Shown: piece after piece, positions 1 through 9,793 of the stretch
Numbering within the stretch: position 1 is the first letter of the stretch
Layout: every line of letters starts with the position of its first letter
Origin: JANRKF01 sp964518725
GTDB lineage: Bacteria; Pseudomonadota; Alphaproteobacteria; Rickettsiales; SXRF01
Length of the DNA: 64,000 nt
NCBI GenBank assembly: GCA_964518725.1
Contig: CAZFKP010000002.1
Location: forward strand, 57,091 to 121,090
Reading direction: 5' to 3'
The notes under the pieces: generated by a model
The model's database searches: none
The model's input: only the letters and a program-made list of their open reading frames with translations
Told to the model about the DNA's origin: nothing
Made by a program: the position numbers and the translations under genes

Positions 1-158
1 TTGTGTGGAAGCCTGCGTTCAGTGGCATTGATCTGGATAGTGATGGCGCCCCGAAGCATGGCAACGAAACAGTGCGTGTGGAAAAGCGCTCGGTTCAGAT
101 ATTTGAAGGGGTACGGGAGCGCACCATTGCCCCTGCCATGCAGCACGCCAGGCCGTAA
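1..158 (+). CDS. 3' end of an unrecognised gene (partial)
   Basis: Reading from base 3, about 51 codons stay open up to TAA at 156-158; the gene starts left of the window. The visible tail contains an aspartate-rich stretch GIDLDSDGAP and a charged segment VRVEKRSVQIFEGVRERT. The other two plus frames look unlike protein (one stops early, one is compositionally odd). No family is recognised. The Asp-rich loop loosely resembles a calcium-binding DxDxDG loop, but a single partial loop is not enough to claim one. Confidence 0.5.
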   Translation, partial: VWKPAFSGIDLDSDGAPKHGNETVRVEKRSVQIFEGVRERTIAPAMQHARP

Positions 159-172
159 CAACACTTAGTTAA

Positions 173-218
173 TGATATAATACAATAGATTGATGAATTT
201 CTGATAGAATTGTAATCA
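173..218 (+). promoter_or_regulatory. Candidate promoter region for the 422-aa protein
   Basis: This AT-rich spacer offers two options. One is an extended -10, TGATATAAT at 173-181, without a good -35. The other is TTGATG at 190-195 and TAATCA at 213-218 with a 17-bp spacer. Either would serve the gene starting at 296. This is motif matching only. Confidence 0.3.
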
Positions 219-295
219 AAGCTTAATATTTTCCATGTATTTTTACTGATAAGATGATCTGGTAAATAACACACACACCAATGCCAAGGGGTTCT

Positions 296-1564
296 ATGAC
301 AGATATTTTACGCATCGACCAGCAATTCAATGACCGCGATAAGCCGAGCCTTAAGATCACCTACGATAACGGTGTGGTGCTTGACTCTCGTGAATCGGGG
401 GTTAGTGAACAGGTGGCTCGGGATTTGAACCGGCAGATGGGCGGCAACTCTGTAGGGGTGGCGCATGGCGAGCTCGTGCGGGTGGCGGGTGAAGGCGTGG
501 ACAGAGCAACGGTTAGATTAGACCTTGTGAGTCTGAACCAGGGGATTAGCGCCAGTCTTGGTGACAAAGCGACGGCGGTTCTTATGCAGAGCGATAACGG
601 AGCGCTTGTGCTTATTGATAAGGGCGGCGCTGCTACATCATATCGTGCAGATGGCTATACGCGGGAAGGTGACAAACCTCTCTCTGAACTCAAGTCTGAC
701 CTTAAAGCAAAATTCCCGCAACTCGATACTTCAGAATCAGGCCCCCTCCACAATAGAGGGGCGATAATGATGAAGAGTCCAGATGGCATTAATCAAGCCA
801 TTGATGCGGCAAGCGGAAGGATTCCAACCGTTGTGGATGCGGAATATGATTTTGCACAATCTTTCTACACCGCGAAGCTCTCGGATGGGCGTGAGGTTAG
901 GTATGCTACCTATAATTATGTAGATGGTGTTTACACGCCGAATCCTGGAAACAAGATGCAGGATTTTGCGGACAGGCTAAATCAGGAAAATCCTGGCTTA
1001 AACGCGGCGGCTAACGGTGCTGGTATTCGTGTTGAAGGTGTCGAAGGCAGGGCAGGTGGTTATTTGGATGGCACCCAGCTTAAAGATGCCATCCAGAATA
1101 TTAAAGAAGGTGGGAGTGCCGCTGGCGTCAGCCAGGGAGAGGCGCTGATTCTGGGTAACGCATTTGGTGCGATGCTGACCCCGCTTACGGCAAATGCTGG
1201 CTTGTATGCGGATAAGCTTGGCATTACCCCACAAGCTCCTGCCATTCCAAAGCCGGAGGTTAACCAGCAGCGAGCCCTTACCGATGCGGCTACCGGGATT
1301 GCTGCGGTGATGTCACCATTGATTGAGCAGACCGCAAAAGCAGCGGATGCCATCGCAGAACTGCCGGGTATTAATGAGGCGGCGAAAGCTTTCGCCAAAA
1401 ATATCAGTGCGGCGATGAATTTATCGAATGAAGGGCTTGGTGGGCAATCCCCTGCGGCGGCGCAAGGCCAGCAGCCACCAGCACCAGCGGTTCAAGAAGG
1501 CCGTGGTGGCCCCCTAAATAAATTTGCACCGGTTGTTAGCGGCAGAGATACAAGTCGTCATTGA
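296..1564 (+). CDS. Unrecognised 422-aa protein with Pro/Ala/Gln-rich tail
   Basis: I do not recognise the family. An ATG lies at 281, but the ATG at 296 is preceded at close spacing by AAGGGG and is the better start. The protein has no signal peptide or membrane segment. The N-terminal part is rich in short beta-type segments; the middle holds a motif around DGREVRYATYNYVDGVY; residues ~265-385 are Ala/Gly-rich and probably helical; the tail is low-complexity (PAAAQGQQPPAPAVQ). In style it resembles the large protein at 13,884-16,877, which also has a Pro-rich linker, but no real homology can be shown by eye. It is monocistronic. Its last 29 bases overlap the 3' end of the convergent small gene at 1536-1730. 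Confidence 0.75.
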   Translation: MTDILRIDQQFNDRDKPSLKITYDNGVVLDSRESGVSEQVARDLNRQMGGNSVGVAHGELVRVAGEGVDRATVRLDLVSLNQGISASLGDKATAVLMQSDNGALVLIDKGGAATSYRADGYTREGDKPLSELKSDLKAKFPQLDTSESGPLHNRGAIMMKSPDGINQAIDAASGRIPTVVDAEYDFAQSFYTAKLSDGREVRYATYNYVDGVYTPNPGNKMQDFADRLNQENPGLNAAANGAGIRVEGVEGRAGGYLDGTQLKDAIQNIKEGGSAAGVSQGEALILGNAFGAMLTPLTANAGLYADKLGITPQAPAIPKPEVNQQRALTDAATGIAAVMSPLIEQTAKAADAIAELPGINEAAKAFAKNISAAMNLSNEGLGGQSPAAAQGQQPPAPAVQEGRGGPLNKFAPVVSGRDTSRH

Positions 1565-1730
1565 CGCAGCCGACGACTGAGGGTTGGCGGTAGCGTGCGT
1601 CGATCTCACGCTGTTCTGCTGCTCTGTACACGCTGGAATAATCGATGTTCGACCAGTCGTCCTTCTTCGCCGCGCAGGCGTTGCACGCGAACAGGATAGT
1701 CAGGAGAAAGGTGTTCAGTTGATGCTTCAT
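1536..1730 (-). CDS. Small secreted or lipoprotein-like protein, 64 aa
   Basis: Starts MKHQLNTFLLTILFACNACA: a short positively charged N-region, a hydrophobic core and then Ala/Cys, which is compatible with a Sec signal or a weak lipobox (LFAC). The mature part is hydrophilic with two cysteines near the C-terminus. The ATG is preceded by GAGGA at good spacing, which supports a real gene. Function unknown. The 3' end overlaps the convergent 422-aa gene by 29 bases. Confidence 0.5.
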   Translation of the reverse strand: MKHQLNTFLLTILFACNACAAKKDDWSNIDYSSVYRAAEQREIDARYRQPSVVGCVNDDLYLCR

Positions 1731-1823
1731 CGGCTAGTCCTCATTCCCGCACCATAAAATAAAATACTTAAGTTAGGCTTAATAATTTTGCATTGCAGCA
1801 ATGCATGGTGCGGTGCGGTATAT

Positions 1824-4367
1824 CTAATAAAGACCGCTTGTGCCGCGATTGTCAATCGGCGTTTGCAGGTAATCGGGAATTGGCTTGAACATGGGCTGTG
1901 ACGGCACTTGTTGGGGGGCAGGTGTCTCATCGCCTTTCGGTGCATTCCATGGCAATTCCGGGGTTTCTTCCGGTTCAAAATTAGTATCGAGGTTATTGAG
2001 CGCATCCAGCACACTCCTTGGTGTGACGCCGGGAATATAAAGTGGCGCGCCGGTGATAAAGGCCTCGCTGATGACGGGGCCGCTCGCTTCGCCTTCCATG
2101 AAGCTGCTTGTCGGCAGGCCGGTTTCCAGGTCGGTGTTTACGAATTTAATGCCGCGTGGTACGCGGAATGGCAGGTTCGGGGTGTTCTTGAGCGCTTCCT
2201 TCATAAAGCTGACGAAGGCGGGAAGTGCCGTGCCACCGCCGGTTTCCTTGGAACCCAGCGAGCGCGGCCTATCGAAGCCAATATAGACACCGGCCACCAG
2301 ATCGGGGCTGAAACCCACGAACCATGTGTCGAAACTGTCGTTGGTGGTGCCAGTTTTTCCGGCGACGGTTTTGCCGATGGATTTGGCGCGGGTGGCGGTG
2401 CCGCGCTGCACGACACCTTCCAGTAGTGAGGTGATCTGGTAGGCGATGCGCGGGTCGATCAGCTGCTCGCGTGTGTCGGGCAAAGTGGGCGGGGCGACGA
2501 CTGGCGGCATGGTTTCGCCGATTTCCATCTGGCAGCCGTCGCATTTGCGCCCGTCGCGGCGGAAGATGGTTTTGCCATGGCGGTCGTCGATGCGTTCGAT
2601 GAGGGACGGCATGATCTGTTTGCCGCCGTTCGCGATCATGCCGTAGGCGTTCACCAGGTTGATGAGTGTGGTTTCCGAAGTGCCGAGCACGATGGAGAAA
2701 TTATGTGGCGGGCTGGTGTAGATTCCCAGGCGCTTGCCGATTTCCAGGCATTTATCCAGCCCGATCATCTGGGCGAGCCGCACGGTCATGGTGTTGCGCG
2801 ATTTCTCTAGCCCGACACGGAGGGTGGTTTCACCGAGGTATTTTGCCTCATAATTTTGTGGCCGCCAGAGCGGTTGCCCAGCGCCCTGACTCATTTCAAC
2901 CGGCCCGTCGAGCACGATGGTGGAAGGCGTCAGTCCCGCTTCCATCGCCGCCATATACACGAATGGTTTGAAGGCCGACCCGGGTTGACGCTTGGCTTGG
3001 GTAGCGCGGTTGAACTCGGTGCCGCCATAACTATAGCCGCCGCTCATTGCCAGCACCCGGCCAGTATGCGGATCGGCGACGACCATGGCGCCATTCGCTT
3101 CCGGAATTTGCTGTAATTCGACGATGTTGCCCAGGGCGACCAGCACAACATCGCCTTGTTTCAGCAGGTCGCTGGGTTTCTTTTTGCCGGTCCAACTGAT
3201 GCCGGCGGCGGTCAGGCTATTTTCCTTGCCATCGGCGGTGATAATTTTTGCATGCTTGCTGTCGGCCTGTTTGACAACGGCAAGGGTTTGCGTTGGCAGG
3301 ATATGGTGCTGGTGGGTTTTAATCAGTGCCGGAAGTTCGGTGGCGGCTTTGCCGATATCGCTGATGCTGGCGACGGCGCCGCGGTAGCCATGCCGCCGGT
3401 CATAGGCGATGAGGGCGCTCTGCAGCGCATCGTCTGCCAGCTTTTGGTAGGTGGGGTTCAGGGTGGTTTTTACCACTAGCCCGCCTTCATAGAGCACGTT
3501 GCTGCCATACATTTCGGCGAGTTTGCGCCGTACTTCTTCCGAGAAGAAATCGGCGCGCACCACCTGCGCCACGTCCCGATTACGCAGGGTGATCGGCTCC
3601 TTCTCGGCGGCGATGGCTTCGTTGCGCTGGATATGCCCGTCCTCGACCATACGCTCGATCACCCAGTTGCGGCGGGTGAGTGCCGCGTCGTAGGATCTTT
3701 TTGGGTTATAGAGGTTCGGTGCTTTGGGCTGAGCGGCCAGCAGCGCAGCTTCTTCGACGGTCAGCTCTTCCAGTGACTTGCTGAAATAATTTTGCGCGGC
3801 GGCGGCCACGCCGTAAGAACCGAGGCCGAGATAGATTTCATTCAGGTACAGTTCGAGGATTTTATCTTTGCTGTAGGCCTGGGTGATCCGCACGGCGAGG
3901 ATGGCTTCCTTTACTTTCCGCTCGATGGATTTTTCGCTAGTGAGCAGGAAGTTCTTGACCACCTGCTGAGTGATGGTCGAGCCGCCGACGAGGGATTTTC
4001 CTTGCCCGTAATTGACGACATTGTTGCGGATGGCGCGGATGACGCCGGTGATGTCGACACCGGTATGGGTGTAAAAATTCTTGTCTTCGGCGGAAAGGAA
4101 GGCGTGGATCACCCGTTTGGGAATGGCTTTCAGCGGCACGAAGATGCGTTTTTCGGTGGCGTATTCGGCCATCATCTTGCCATCGGCGGCGTAGAGCCGG
4201 GTGACGGTCGGCGGGTCGTAGCTCGCCAGCTCGGAAAAATCGGGCAGGCCTTTATTATAGGAGTGGAACACCGCGACTGCGAGCAGTAGTCCAAGAATGC
4301 CGAGCGTAATGCCCAGCGAGAATACCCAGTTGACGACCCCCAGGAGGAACTGCCCGATAAACTTCAT
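1824..4367 (-). CDS. mrcA: Penicillin-binding protein 1A (bifunctional glycosyltransferase/transpeptidase)
   Basis: Class A PBP of 847 aa, the usual length for proteobacterial PBP1A; it polymerises and cross-links peptidoglycan in the periplasm. There is an N-terminal membrane anchor (residues ~10-35). The GT51 domain shows EDKNFY at 94-99 (catalytic Glu94) and GGSTITQQ at 128-135. The transpeptidase domain has all three signature motifs: SAFK (Ser464/Lys467), SRN (523-525) and KTGT (671-674). The C-terminal ~80 residues are Pro-rich. Its ATG overlaps the stop of the upstream amidase gene in ATGA, so the two are probably translationally coupled. An mrcA-amidase pair near rne is a known arrangement in alphaproteobacteria. 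Confidence 0.97.
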   Translation of the reverse strand: MKFIGQFLLGVVNWVFSLGITLGILGLLLAVAVFHSYNKGLPDFSELASYDPPTVTRLYAADGKMMAEYATEKRIFVPLKAIPKRVIHAFLSAEDKNFYTHTGVDITGVIRAIRNNVVNYGQGKSLVGGSTITQQVVKNFLLTSEKSIERKVKEAILAVRITQAYSKDKILELYLNEIYLGLGSYGVAAAAQNYFSKSLEELTVEEAALLAAQPKAPNLYNPKRSYDAALTRRNWVIERMVEDGHIQRNEAIAAEKEPITLRNRDVAQVVRADFFSEEVRRKLAEMYGSNVLYEGGLVVKTTLNPTYQKLADDALQSALIAYDRRHGYRGAVASISDIGKAATELPALIKTHQHHILPTQTLAVVKQADSKHAKIITADGKENSLTAAGISWTGKKKPSDLLKQGDVVLVALGNIVELQQIPEANGAMVVADPHTGRVLAMSGGYSYGGTEFNRATQAKRQPGSAFKPFVYMAAMEAGLTPSTIVLDGPVEMSQGAGQPLWRPQNYEAKYLGETTLRVGLEKSRNTMTVRLAQMIGLDKCLEIGKRLGIYTSPPHNFSIVLGTSETTLINLVNAYGMIANGGKQIMPSLIERIDDRHGKTIFRRDGRKCDGCQMEIGETMPPVVAPPTLPDTREQLIDPRIAYQITSLLEGVVQRGTATRAKSIGKTVAGKTGTTNDSFDTWFVGFSPDLVAGVYIGFDRPRSLGSKETGGGTALPAFVSFMKEALKNTPNLPFRVPRGIKFVNTDLETGLPTSSFMEGEASGPVISEAFITGAPLYIPGVTPRSVLDALNNLDTNFEPEETPELPWNAPKGDETPAPQQVPSQPMFKPIPDYLQTPIDNRGTSGLY

Positions 4368-5440
4368 GGTGTGGTGACTCCGCGCTTGGCAAAAAACCGG
4401 TCGATACCTTCGACCAGGCCGCGCACCAGTTTCTCGCGATATTGTTTCGTCTTCAATAATTTTTCTTCCGCCGGGTTAGAGATGAATCCGGTTTCGACCA
4501 GCACGGATGGGATGTCGGGAGCCTTAAGCACGGCGAATCCGGCAAAACGGTGGGTGTTGTTCAGCACGCGCACCTGCTTACCGAGCGAGATGACCAGCAT
4601 ATCGGCGAGCAGCGCCGATTGGTTGCGGGTGTCGCGTTGCGCCAGCGAGATCAGGATATCGGCGACATCCTCGCGCTCGTTGCTTAAATCCATGCCGCCG
4701 ATCATATCCGACTTGTTCTCACGGTCGGCGAGGGCTTCGGCTTCTGCGTCGGAAGCTTTTTCTGACAAGGTATAAACCGACAGGCCGCGGGCGGAGTTCT
4801 TGGGGGCGGAGTCGGCGTGGATAGAGATAAAAATGGTTCCTCCGGCCTTGCGGGCGAAGGCTACCCGTTCGCGCAGGGGAACGAATACATCGCTCTCCCG
4901 CGTTAGCTGTACCCGATATTTGCCGCTTTTCAGCAGGGCTTCTTCCAGTGCTTTGGAAAAGGTGAGGACGATATCTTTTTCCTGCGAGTCTTTGGGGCCG
5001 ATGGCGCCGGGATCGTCGCCGCCATGGCCGGGGTCGATAATGACCAGCGGTTTGGGCGGCGGTGGCGGCGGTGCGTTGCGCTCGGCGGCGAGGGTAAGCG
5101 ACAGTTCACCCGATTGCAGGGCTTTGTCGACCAGTGTGCACTTGGTTTTCAGTTCAAATACGACCCGCAGGGTGGTGGCGTTGAATCGGCCGACCCGTGC
5201 GGCACCGATCAGCGCGCTGTCTTGGGGTTGGGGAATGGAGGGCAGCGAGCTAAATGGGACGTCCACCACCAGCCGTTCCGGTTTGCTCAGGAAGAATGCC
5301 TTATAGCTGCCGACATCGCCGACATTCAGGGTGATAATTTCGGCGGCGCGCTCTTTTTCATAGGTCGCAAATACTGCCGCCTGCGCCAGGGCGGGAAATG
5401 CAATAAAAACAATACCAAACAACAGGTTGCGAAATAACAT
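4364..5440 (-). CDS. amiC: N-acetylmuramoyl-L-alanine amidase with AMIN domain
   Basis: Periplasmic amidase_3 enzyme that removes peptide stems from peptidoglycan during cell separation. The start at 5440 gives a clear signal peptide (MLFRNLLFGIVFIAFPALAQA); an upstream TTG at 5494 would add 18 residues ahead of the signal and is unlikely. An AMIN-type beta domain follows, then a short Pro-rich linker (PPPPPPKP). The catalytic domain has IIDPGHGGDDPGA (zinc His), FISIHADSA and VLVETGFISN (catalytic Glu). The stop overlaps the PBP1A start by four bases. About 360 aa, normal for AmiC. Confidence 0.93.
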   Translation of the reverse strand: MLFRNLLFGIVFIAFPALAQAAVFATYEKERAAEIITLNVGDVGSYKAFFLSKPERLVVDVPFSSLPSIPQPQDSALIGAARVGRFNATTLRVVFELKTKCTLVDKALQSGELSLTLAAERNAPPPPPPKPLVIIDPGHGGDDPGAIGPKDSQEKDIVLTFSKALEEALLKSGKYRVQLTRESDVFVPLRERVAFARKAGGTIFISIHADSAPKNSARGLSVYTLSEKASDAEAEALADRENKSDMIGGMDLSNEREDVADILISLAQRDTRNQSALLADMLVISLGKQVRVLNNTHRFAGFAVLKAPDIPSVLVETGFISNPAEEKLLKTKQYREKLVRGLVEGIDRFFAKRGVTTP

Positions 5441-5885
5441 GGGAGTGCCGGTTAGTGAAGCGGCAACTTGAGCGGAAAATGCACCAAAGATCAACCGCTA
5501 TATTAAACTGCGCTGCAAGTACCGCCTATCCACCGGTTGGGTCTAAGGCGAAACTATTGATTGTTTTTTTACCAAGTTGGTGTAGGAAAGGGGGATAGGC
5601 AGGTTTCCTGTCTCGAAGGAATTAGTGCAAAGGCCACCGTTGCCCGCTCGTTATGCGTTGCCAGTGGACTTTGTGAATTGAAATAATCATCGGCCTTGAG
5701 GTCGGTAGGAATTGGGTGCTTAGACAAGTGGTTCGTAACCAACAGTCGGGATTTTCATGTCACAGTGGGCGTGTGGGGGCGGCGTTTGCCGCGTCCTTGC
5801 CGTGTGCGTGTCCCGGCGACGCGACACCAGGGAATTAAGAACAAGACTACCTCCGCAAGGCGACCATAGATAAGGAGTCGCCCAC
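5441..5885. other. Divergent intergenic region with a long rne leader
   Basis: About 445 bases separate the divergent amiC and rne starts. No convincing ORF is seen. The half nearer rne is GC-rich and could fold. TAAGGAG at about 5870 is the rne ribosome binding site. A long 5' UTR on RNase E genes is known from enterobacteria, where it mediates autoregulation; a similar role here is only inferred. Confidence 0.4.
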
Positions 5886-8351
5886 ATGACCAAGCGTATG
5901 TTAATTGATGCCGTCCACCCCGAAGAAACCCGGGTTGTGATTATGGATGGCAAGCAGATTGTTGATTTTGATTTTGTCAGCGCAGCAAAAAAGCAAGTAA
6001 AAGGCAATATCTACCTCGCCAAGATCACCCGGGTGGAGCCATCGCTCCAGGCGGCGTTCGTTGAGTATGGCGGCGGCAAGCAGGGTTTCCTGCCCTTTGC
6101 CGAGATTCACGCCGATTACTACCAGATCCCGGCGGCTGATCGCCAGCGTTTGCTGGAAGAGGCGGCGCGTGAAGGCGGTGATGATGAATCTGACGACCAG
6201 CCGGTTGAGCAGGTAGCATCCACCCAGGAAGAGGCGGATGCACTCGAAGCGAATAATAACTCCGATGAGCAGATTTCCCTGCCGAATTTCCAGGAAATCC
6301 AGCCGTTGCCTGAATTGCCGGAGGATGCTCCAGTGGCGCTTGATGCCGATGTTCCGGCAGTGAGCGAGGCGGTTGCGCCGGAGACTGCGGAGGCTTCGGA
6401 AGGGGCGGATGCTCCCGAAGGTTCGGCGGCGGAAGCGCCTGAGAGCGTGGAAACCATCGCTAGCGAAGAAGAAGAAATGCGCCAGGAGCGCAAGAAGCGC
6501 AATTTTTATCGCCGGTATAAAATCCAGGAAGTGATTCGCCGGGGTCAGATTGTGCTGGTGCAGGTGATTAAAGAAGAGCGTGGTAATAAAGGTGCGTCGC
6601 TGACTACCTACCTCTCTCTCCCAGGCCGTTATTGCGTGCTGATGCCGAACTCGCCGAAAGACGGTGGTATTTCACGCAAAATCGCGAGTCCGGAAGACCG
6701 CAAGCGCCTGAAAGCCATCTCTACGGAACTCCGGTTGGCTGAGGGCATGAGTGTCATCATCCGCACGGCGGGGATGGAGCGCCCACGCGCCGAGATCAAG
6801 CGTGATTTTGATTACCTGGTGAAACTCTGGAACCATATCCGCGAGGTCACGCTGGCCTCCACGGCGCCGGCGCTGATTTACGAGGAATCGGATGTCATCA
6901 AGCGCGCTATCCGCGACCAATATAAAAATGATGTGGAAGATATCATCGTTGAGGGTGAGCAGGGATATGAAGCGGCGCGGGAGTTCATGCGCCTGCTGCT
7001 GCCAAGCCATACCTCAAAAGTAAAGCAGCACACTGATAGCACGCCGCTGCTCTATGCTTACGACATCGAGGAGCAGCTCATGTCGATGCATGACCCGGTG
7101 GTCAAACTTAAATCCGGCGGCTACATCGTCATCAACCCGACTGAGGCGCTGATTTCCATCGACGTTAACTCCGGCCGTTCAACTGGTGAGCGCAACATCG
7201 AGGAAACCGCCTACAAGACCAATATGGAAGCCGCGGCGGAGGTTGGCCGCCAGCTTCGCCTGCGCGATCTTGCCGGGTTGATCGTCATCGATTTCATCGA
7301 CATGCTTGAATCGCGTAACCGCCGCAATGTGGAAAAGGCGCTGAAGGATGTGCTCAAGGCCGACCGTGCAAAAATCCAGCTCGGGCGCATTTCGCCGTTC
7401 GGGTTGCTTGAAATGTCGCGTCAGCGCCTACGTCCATCGATTGCAGAAACCAGCATGGTACCCTGCCCGCATTGCGAGGCGAGGGGGTATATCCGTTCCA
7501 ACGAATCGATGTCGATCCAGATCATCCGTGCGGTAGAAAAAGAAGCCGCAACCGGTAGCTGGGGCAGCTTCCGGGTCATTGCGCCGCAAGTGGTGGCGTT
7601 GCATCTGCTCAACTTCAAGCGTGATATTCTGCGTGGGCTGGAACAGCGCCATGGCGTCACCGTGCAAATCCTGATTGATGTGAACCTTACCTCATCGGAA
7701 TTCAATGTCGAGAAAATGCGCCGTGCCGCGCAGGATCGTAGTGAGCGCAATAGTTCGCGCCGTGGGGCGGATCGCAGCCGGGCGGTCGATACCAATGCGA
7801 TTGCCGCTGAAGTGGCTGAAAATAATTACAGCGACATCGAGGAATCAGGCGACGAACCAGACGACAATATCACCGAACGTGGCGACGGCAACCGCCCGCC
7901 GCGTGAGCGCAGCCGCCGTGGCCGTCGTGGTGGCCGCAACCGCAACCGTGACCGTGGGGATCGCGAACGTCCGTCGCAGGATGTCGCTGTTAGCGACACT
8001 TCTTCGGAAGCAGGGGAATCTATGGAGGTCGAGGCCACACCCGGTACGGAAACGGGCGACCGCCCGCGCAGCCGCAGCCGCCGTGGCGGGCGCAATCGCA
8101 ACCGCTGGAAAGAACGCGATGGCGAGCGCAGCGAATCCGCGACGCCGCAACCGCATGAAGCTCCGGTTTCCAATGTGGTGTCTTTTGAGCAGAAGAGCGA
8201 GCCATCGGCGCCGCTGCCTGCTTTCACCCAGCGTGAGGCCGTGCAGCCGGTGCAGCCGGTGGCGAATATCCATGGGGAGGCAACCCCACGGGATCCGAAT
8301 GCTCCGGAGAAAAAAGGCTGGTGGCAGCGGATGATCAACCTGGATGACTAG
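5886..8351 (+). CDS. rne: Ribonuclease E
   Basis: Endoribonuclease that initiates mRNA decay and processes rRNA and tRNA; cytoplasmic, usually the scaffold of a degradosome. The 821-aa protein starts MTKRMLIDAVHPEETRVVIM. The S1 domain (~36-120) is split by an acidic, Ala/Glu-rich insertion (~105-200), as is common in alphaproteobacterial RNase E. The catalytic part carries ISIDVNSGRSTGERNIEE and IVIDFIDM (metal-binding Asp), and the Zn-link is CPHC. The last ~200 residues are disordered and Arg-rich (RSRRGRRGGRNRNRDRG), typical of the RNA/partner-binding tail. A strong TAAGGAG precedes the ATG. Confidence 0.97.
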   Translation: MTKRMLIDAVHPEETRVVIMDGKQIVDFDFVSAAKKQVKGNIYLAKITRVEPSLQAAFVEYGGGKQGFLPFAEIHADYYQIPAADRQRLLEEAAREGGDDESDDQPVEQVASTQEEADALEANNNSDEQISLPNFQEIQPLPELPEDAPVALDADVPAVSEAVAPETAEASEGADAPEGSAAEAPESVETIASEEEEMRQERKKRNFYRRYKIQEVIRRGQIVLVQVIKEERGNKGASLTTYLSLPGRYCVLMPNSPKDGGISRKIASPEDRKRLKAISTELRLAEGMSVIIRTAGMERPRAEIKRDFDYLVKLWNHIREVTLASTAPALIYEESDVIKRAIRDQYKNDVEDIIVEGEQGYEAAREFMRLLLPSHTSKVKQHTDSTPLLYAYDIEEQLMSMHDPVVKLKSGGYIVINPTEALISIDVNSGRSTGERNIEETAYKTNMEAAAEVGRQLRLRDLAGLIVIDFIDMLESRNRRNVEKALKDVLKADRAKIQLGRISPFGLLEMSRQRLRPSIAETSMVPCPHCEARGYIRSNESMSIQIIRAVEKEAATGSWGSFRVIAPQVVALHLLNFKRDILRGLEQRHGVTVQILIDVNLTSSEFNVEKMRRAAQDRSERNSSRRGADRSRAVDTNAIAAEVAENNYSDIEESGDEPDDNITERGDGNRPPRERSRRGRRGGRNRNRDRGDRERPSQDVAVSDTSSEAGESMEVEATPGTETGDRPRSRSRRGGRNRNRWKERDGERSESATPQPHEAPVSNVVSFEQKSEPSAPLPAFTQREAVQPVQPVANIHGEATPRDPNAPEKKGWWQRMINLDD

Positions 8352-8383
8352 GTAAGGTATTAAACATCGGGTGGGAGGTATGA

Positions 8384-9730
8384 GTGGTTTTTAGGGTTGT
8401 CGTTGTTCTCTTATCACTCTTACCCGCAATCGCTCACGCTGGTGGTCTCATCCGCGATGCGGAAATTGAAGAAACCTTGCATGATTATGCCAATCCGATT
8501 TTTAAAGCGGCGGGTCTCAAGCCTTCGGCCATCAATATTTATATCGTGCAGGATGACTCACTGAACGCCTTTGTCGCGGGCGGGCAGAATCTTTTTATCC
8601 ATACCGGCCTGATTATGGAAACCAAAACGCCCGATATGCTGCTCGGGGTGATCGCGCATGAAACCGGCCACATGGCGGGTGGCCACCTGGCCAAGGGCGG
8701 CGAGAAGTTGAAGGACGCGCAGCTTGGCACGATCCTCTCGACGGTGCTGGGCGCGGCAGCAGGGGTTGCGAGCGGCAAACCGGAGATTGCGGCGGCGGTG
8801 ATAACGGGTGCAGGCAGCACGGTGCAGCGTAATTTTCTCTCATTCAGCCGCGCCAATGAAAATGCCGCCGATCAGGCAGCGCTGGGCTATCTCGATAGGC
8901 TGGGCATTTCGGCGAGCGGTATGGCCGATGTATTTACACTACTCAAGCGCCAGGAGCGCCAGCGGCTCGGCAAGCCCGATCCGTACCTCATGACCCACCC
9001 ACTCAGTGCGGAGCGGATCACGCTGGTTGAAAACCACGTTGAGAAATCATCGATTCCTAAAGGTGCCTATCCCAAGGCGCTCACGGAAAAACATGCGCGC
9101 ATGGTGGCAAAATTATATGCGTTCCTGAATCCGCCGGAAAAAACGCTGCGGATGTATCCGGCGACGGATAAAAGCGTGGCGGCGCGGATGGCGCGGGCGA
9201 TTGCTTTTTTCATCCAGGCGAAAGTGGATGAGGCGATGCTGCTGCTTGATGGGCTGATTAAAGAGCATCCGGCGGATGCGTATTTATATGATTTGAAAGG
9301 GCAGGTGTTGTTTGAAAGCGCGCGGGTGGACGGGGCGATGGAAAGTTATCGGCAGGCTGCCAAGCTGCTGCCGAATGAACCGCTGATCCTGATCGAGCTT
9401 GCCAAGGTCGAGCTTGCGCGGGACACTGCGGCGGATACCGCGTCGGCGGTGGCGCATTTGGAGCGGGCGGCGATCCTGGATAAAAACGACGGCAATGCGT
9501 GGCACTTCCTCGCCATCGGTTACGGCAAGCAGAAAAATGAGGGCATGGCGAGTCTTGCGCTGGCGGAAAAGGCGCTGCTTTCCGGTGACGCATCGGAGGC
9601 GATTATCCAATCCTCGCGTGCGATTGGGATGTTGCCGGCAGGCAGCCCGGCGGCGCGGCGTGCGGATGACCTGAAGCAGCGGGCGCAGCAGATGAAGAAA
9701 GAGCAGAAGGAAGAAGATTCGTCCTTCTGA
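8384..9730 (+). CDS. M48 family metallopeptidase with TPR repeats (BepA-like)
   Basis: Periplasmic zinc protease related to BepA/YfgC, which acts in outer-membrane protein quality control. The GTG at 8384 follows GGGAGG; an ATG at 8380 runs into TAG after four codons. The N-terminus is a signal peptide (VVVVLLSLLPAIAHA). The active site HETGHMAGGH contains HExxH; the third zinc ligand is probably the Glu of ENAADQAALGYL. The C-terminal half (~270-440) consists of TPR-like helices. 448 aa, as in BepA. It follows rne by 32 bases and may be co-transcribed. Confidence 0.9.
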   Translation: MVFRVVVVLLSLLPAIAHAGGLIRDAEIEETLHDYANPIFKAAGLKPSAINIYIVQDDSLNAFVAGGQNLFIHTGLIMETKTPDMLLGVIAHETGHMAGGHLAKGGEKLKDAQLGTILSTVLGAAAGVASGKPEIAAAVITGAGSTVQRNFLSFSRANENAADQAALGYLDRLGISASGMADVFTLLKRQERQRLGKPDPYLMTHPLSAERITLVENHVEKSSIPKGAYPKALTEKHARMVAKLYAFLNPPEKTLRMYPATDKSVAARMARAIAFFIQAKVDEAMLLLDGLIKEHPADAYLYDLKGQVLFESARVDGAMESYRQAAKLLPNEPLILIELAKVELARDTAADTASAVAHLERAAILDKNDGNAWHFLAIGYGKQKNEGMASLALAEKALLSGDASEAIIQSSRAIGMLPAGSPAARRADDLKQRAQQMKKEQKEEDSSF

Positions 9731-9793
9731 TTTTAATATAGAATTAACCCGCGGCATGTAGTATTTAATGCCCAAACTATCAACGAGGACATC

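Noticed and set aside
1727..2014. 95-aa minus-strand frame beside mrcA
   Set aside because: Out-of-frame shadow of the PBP1A C-terminus with no ribosome site.
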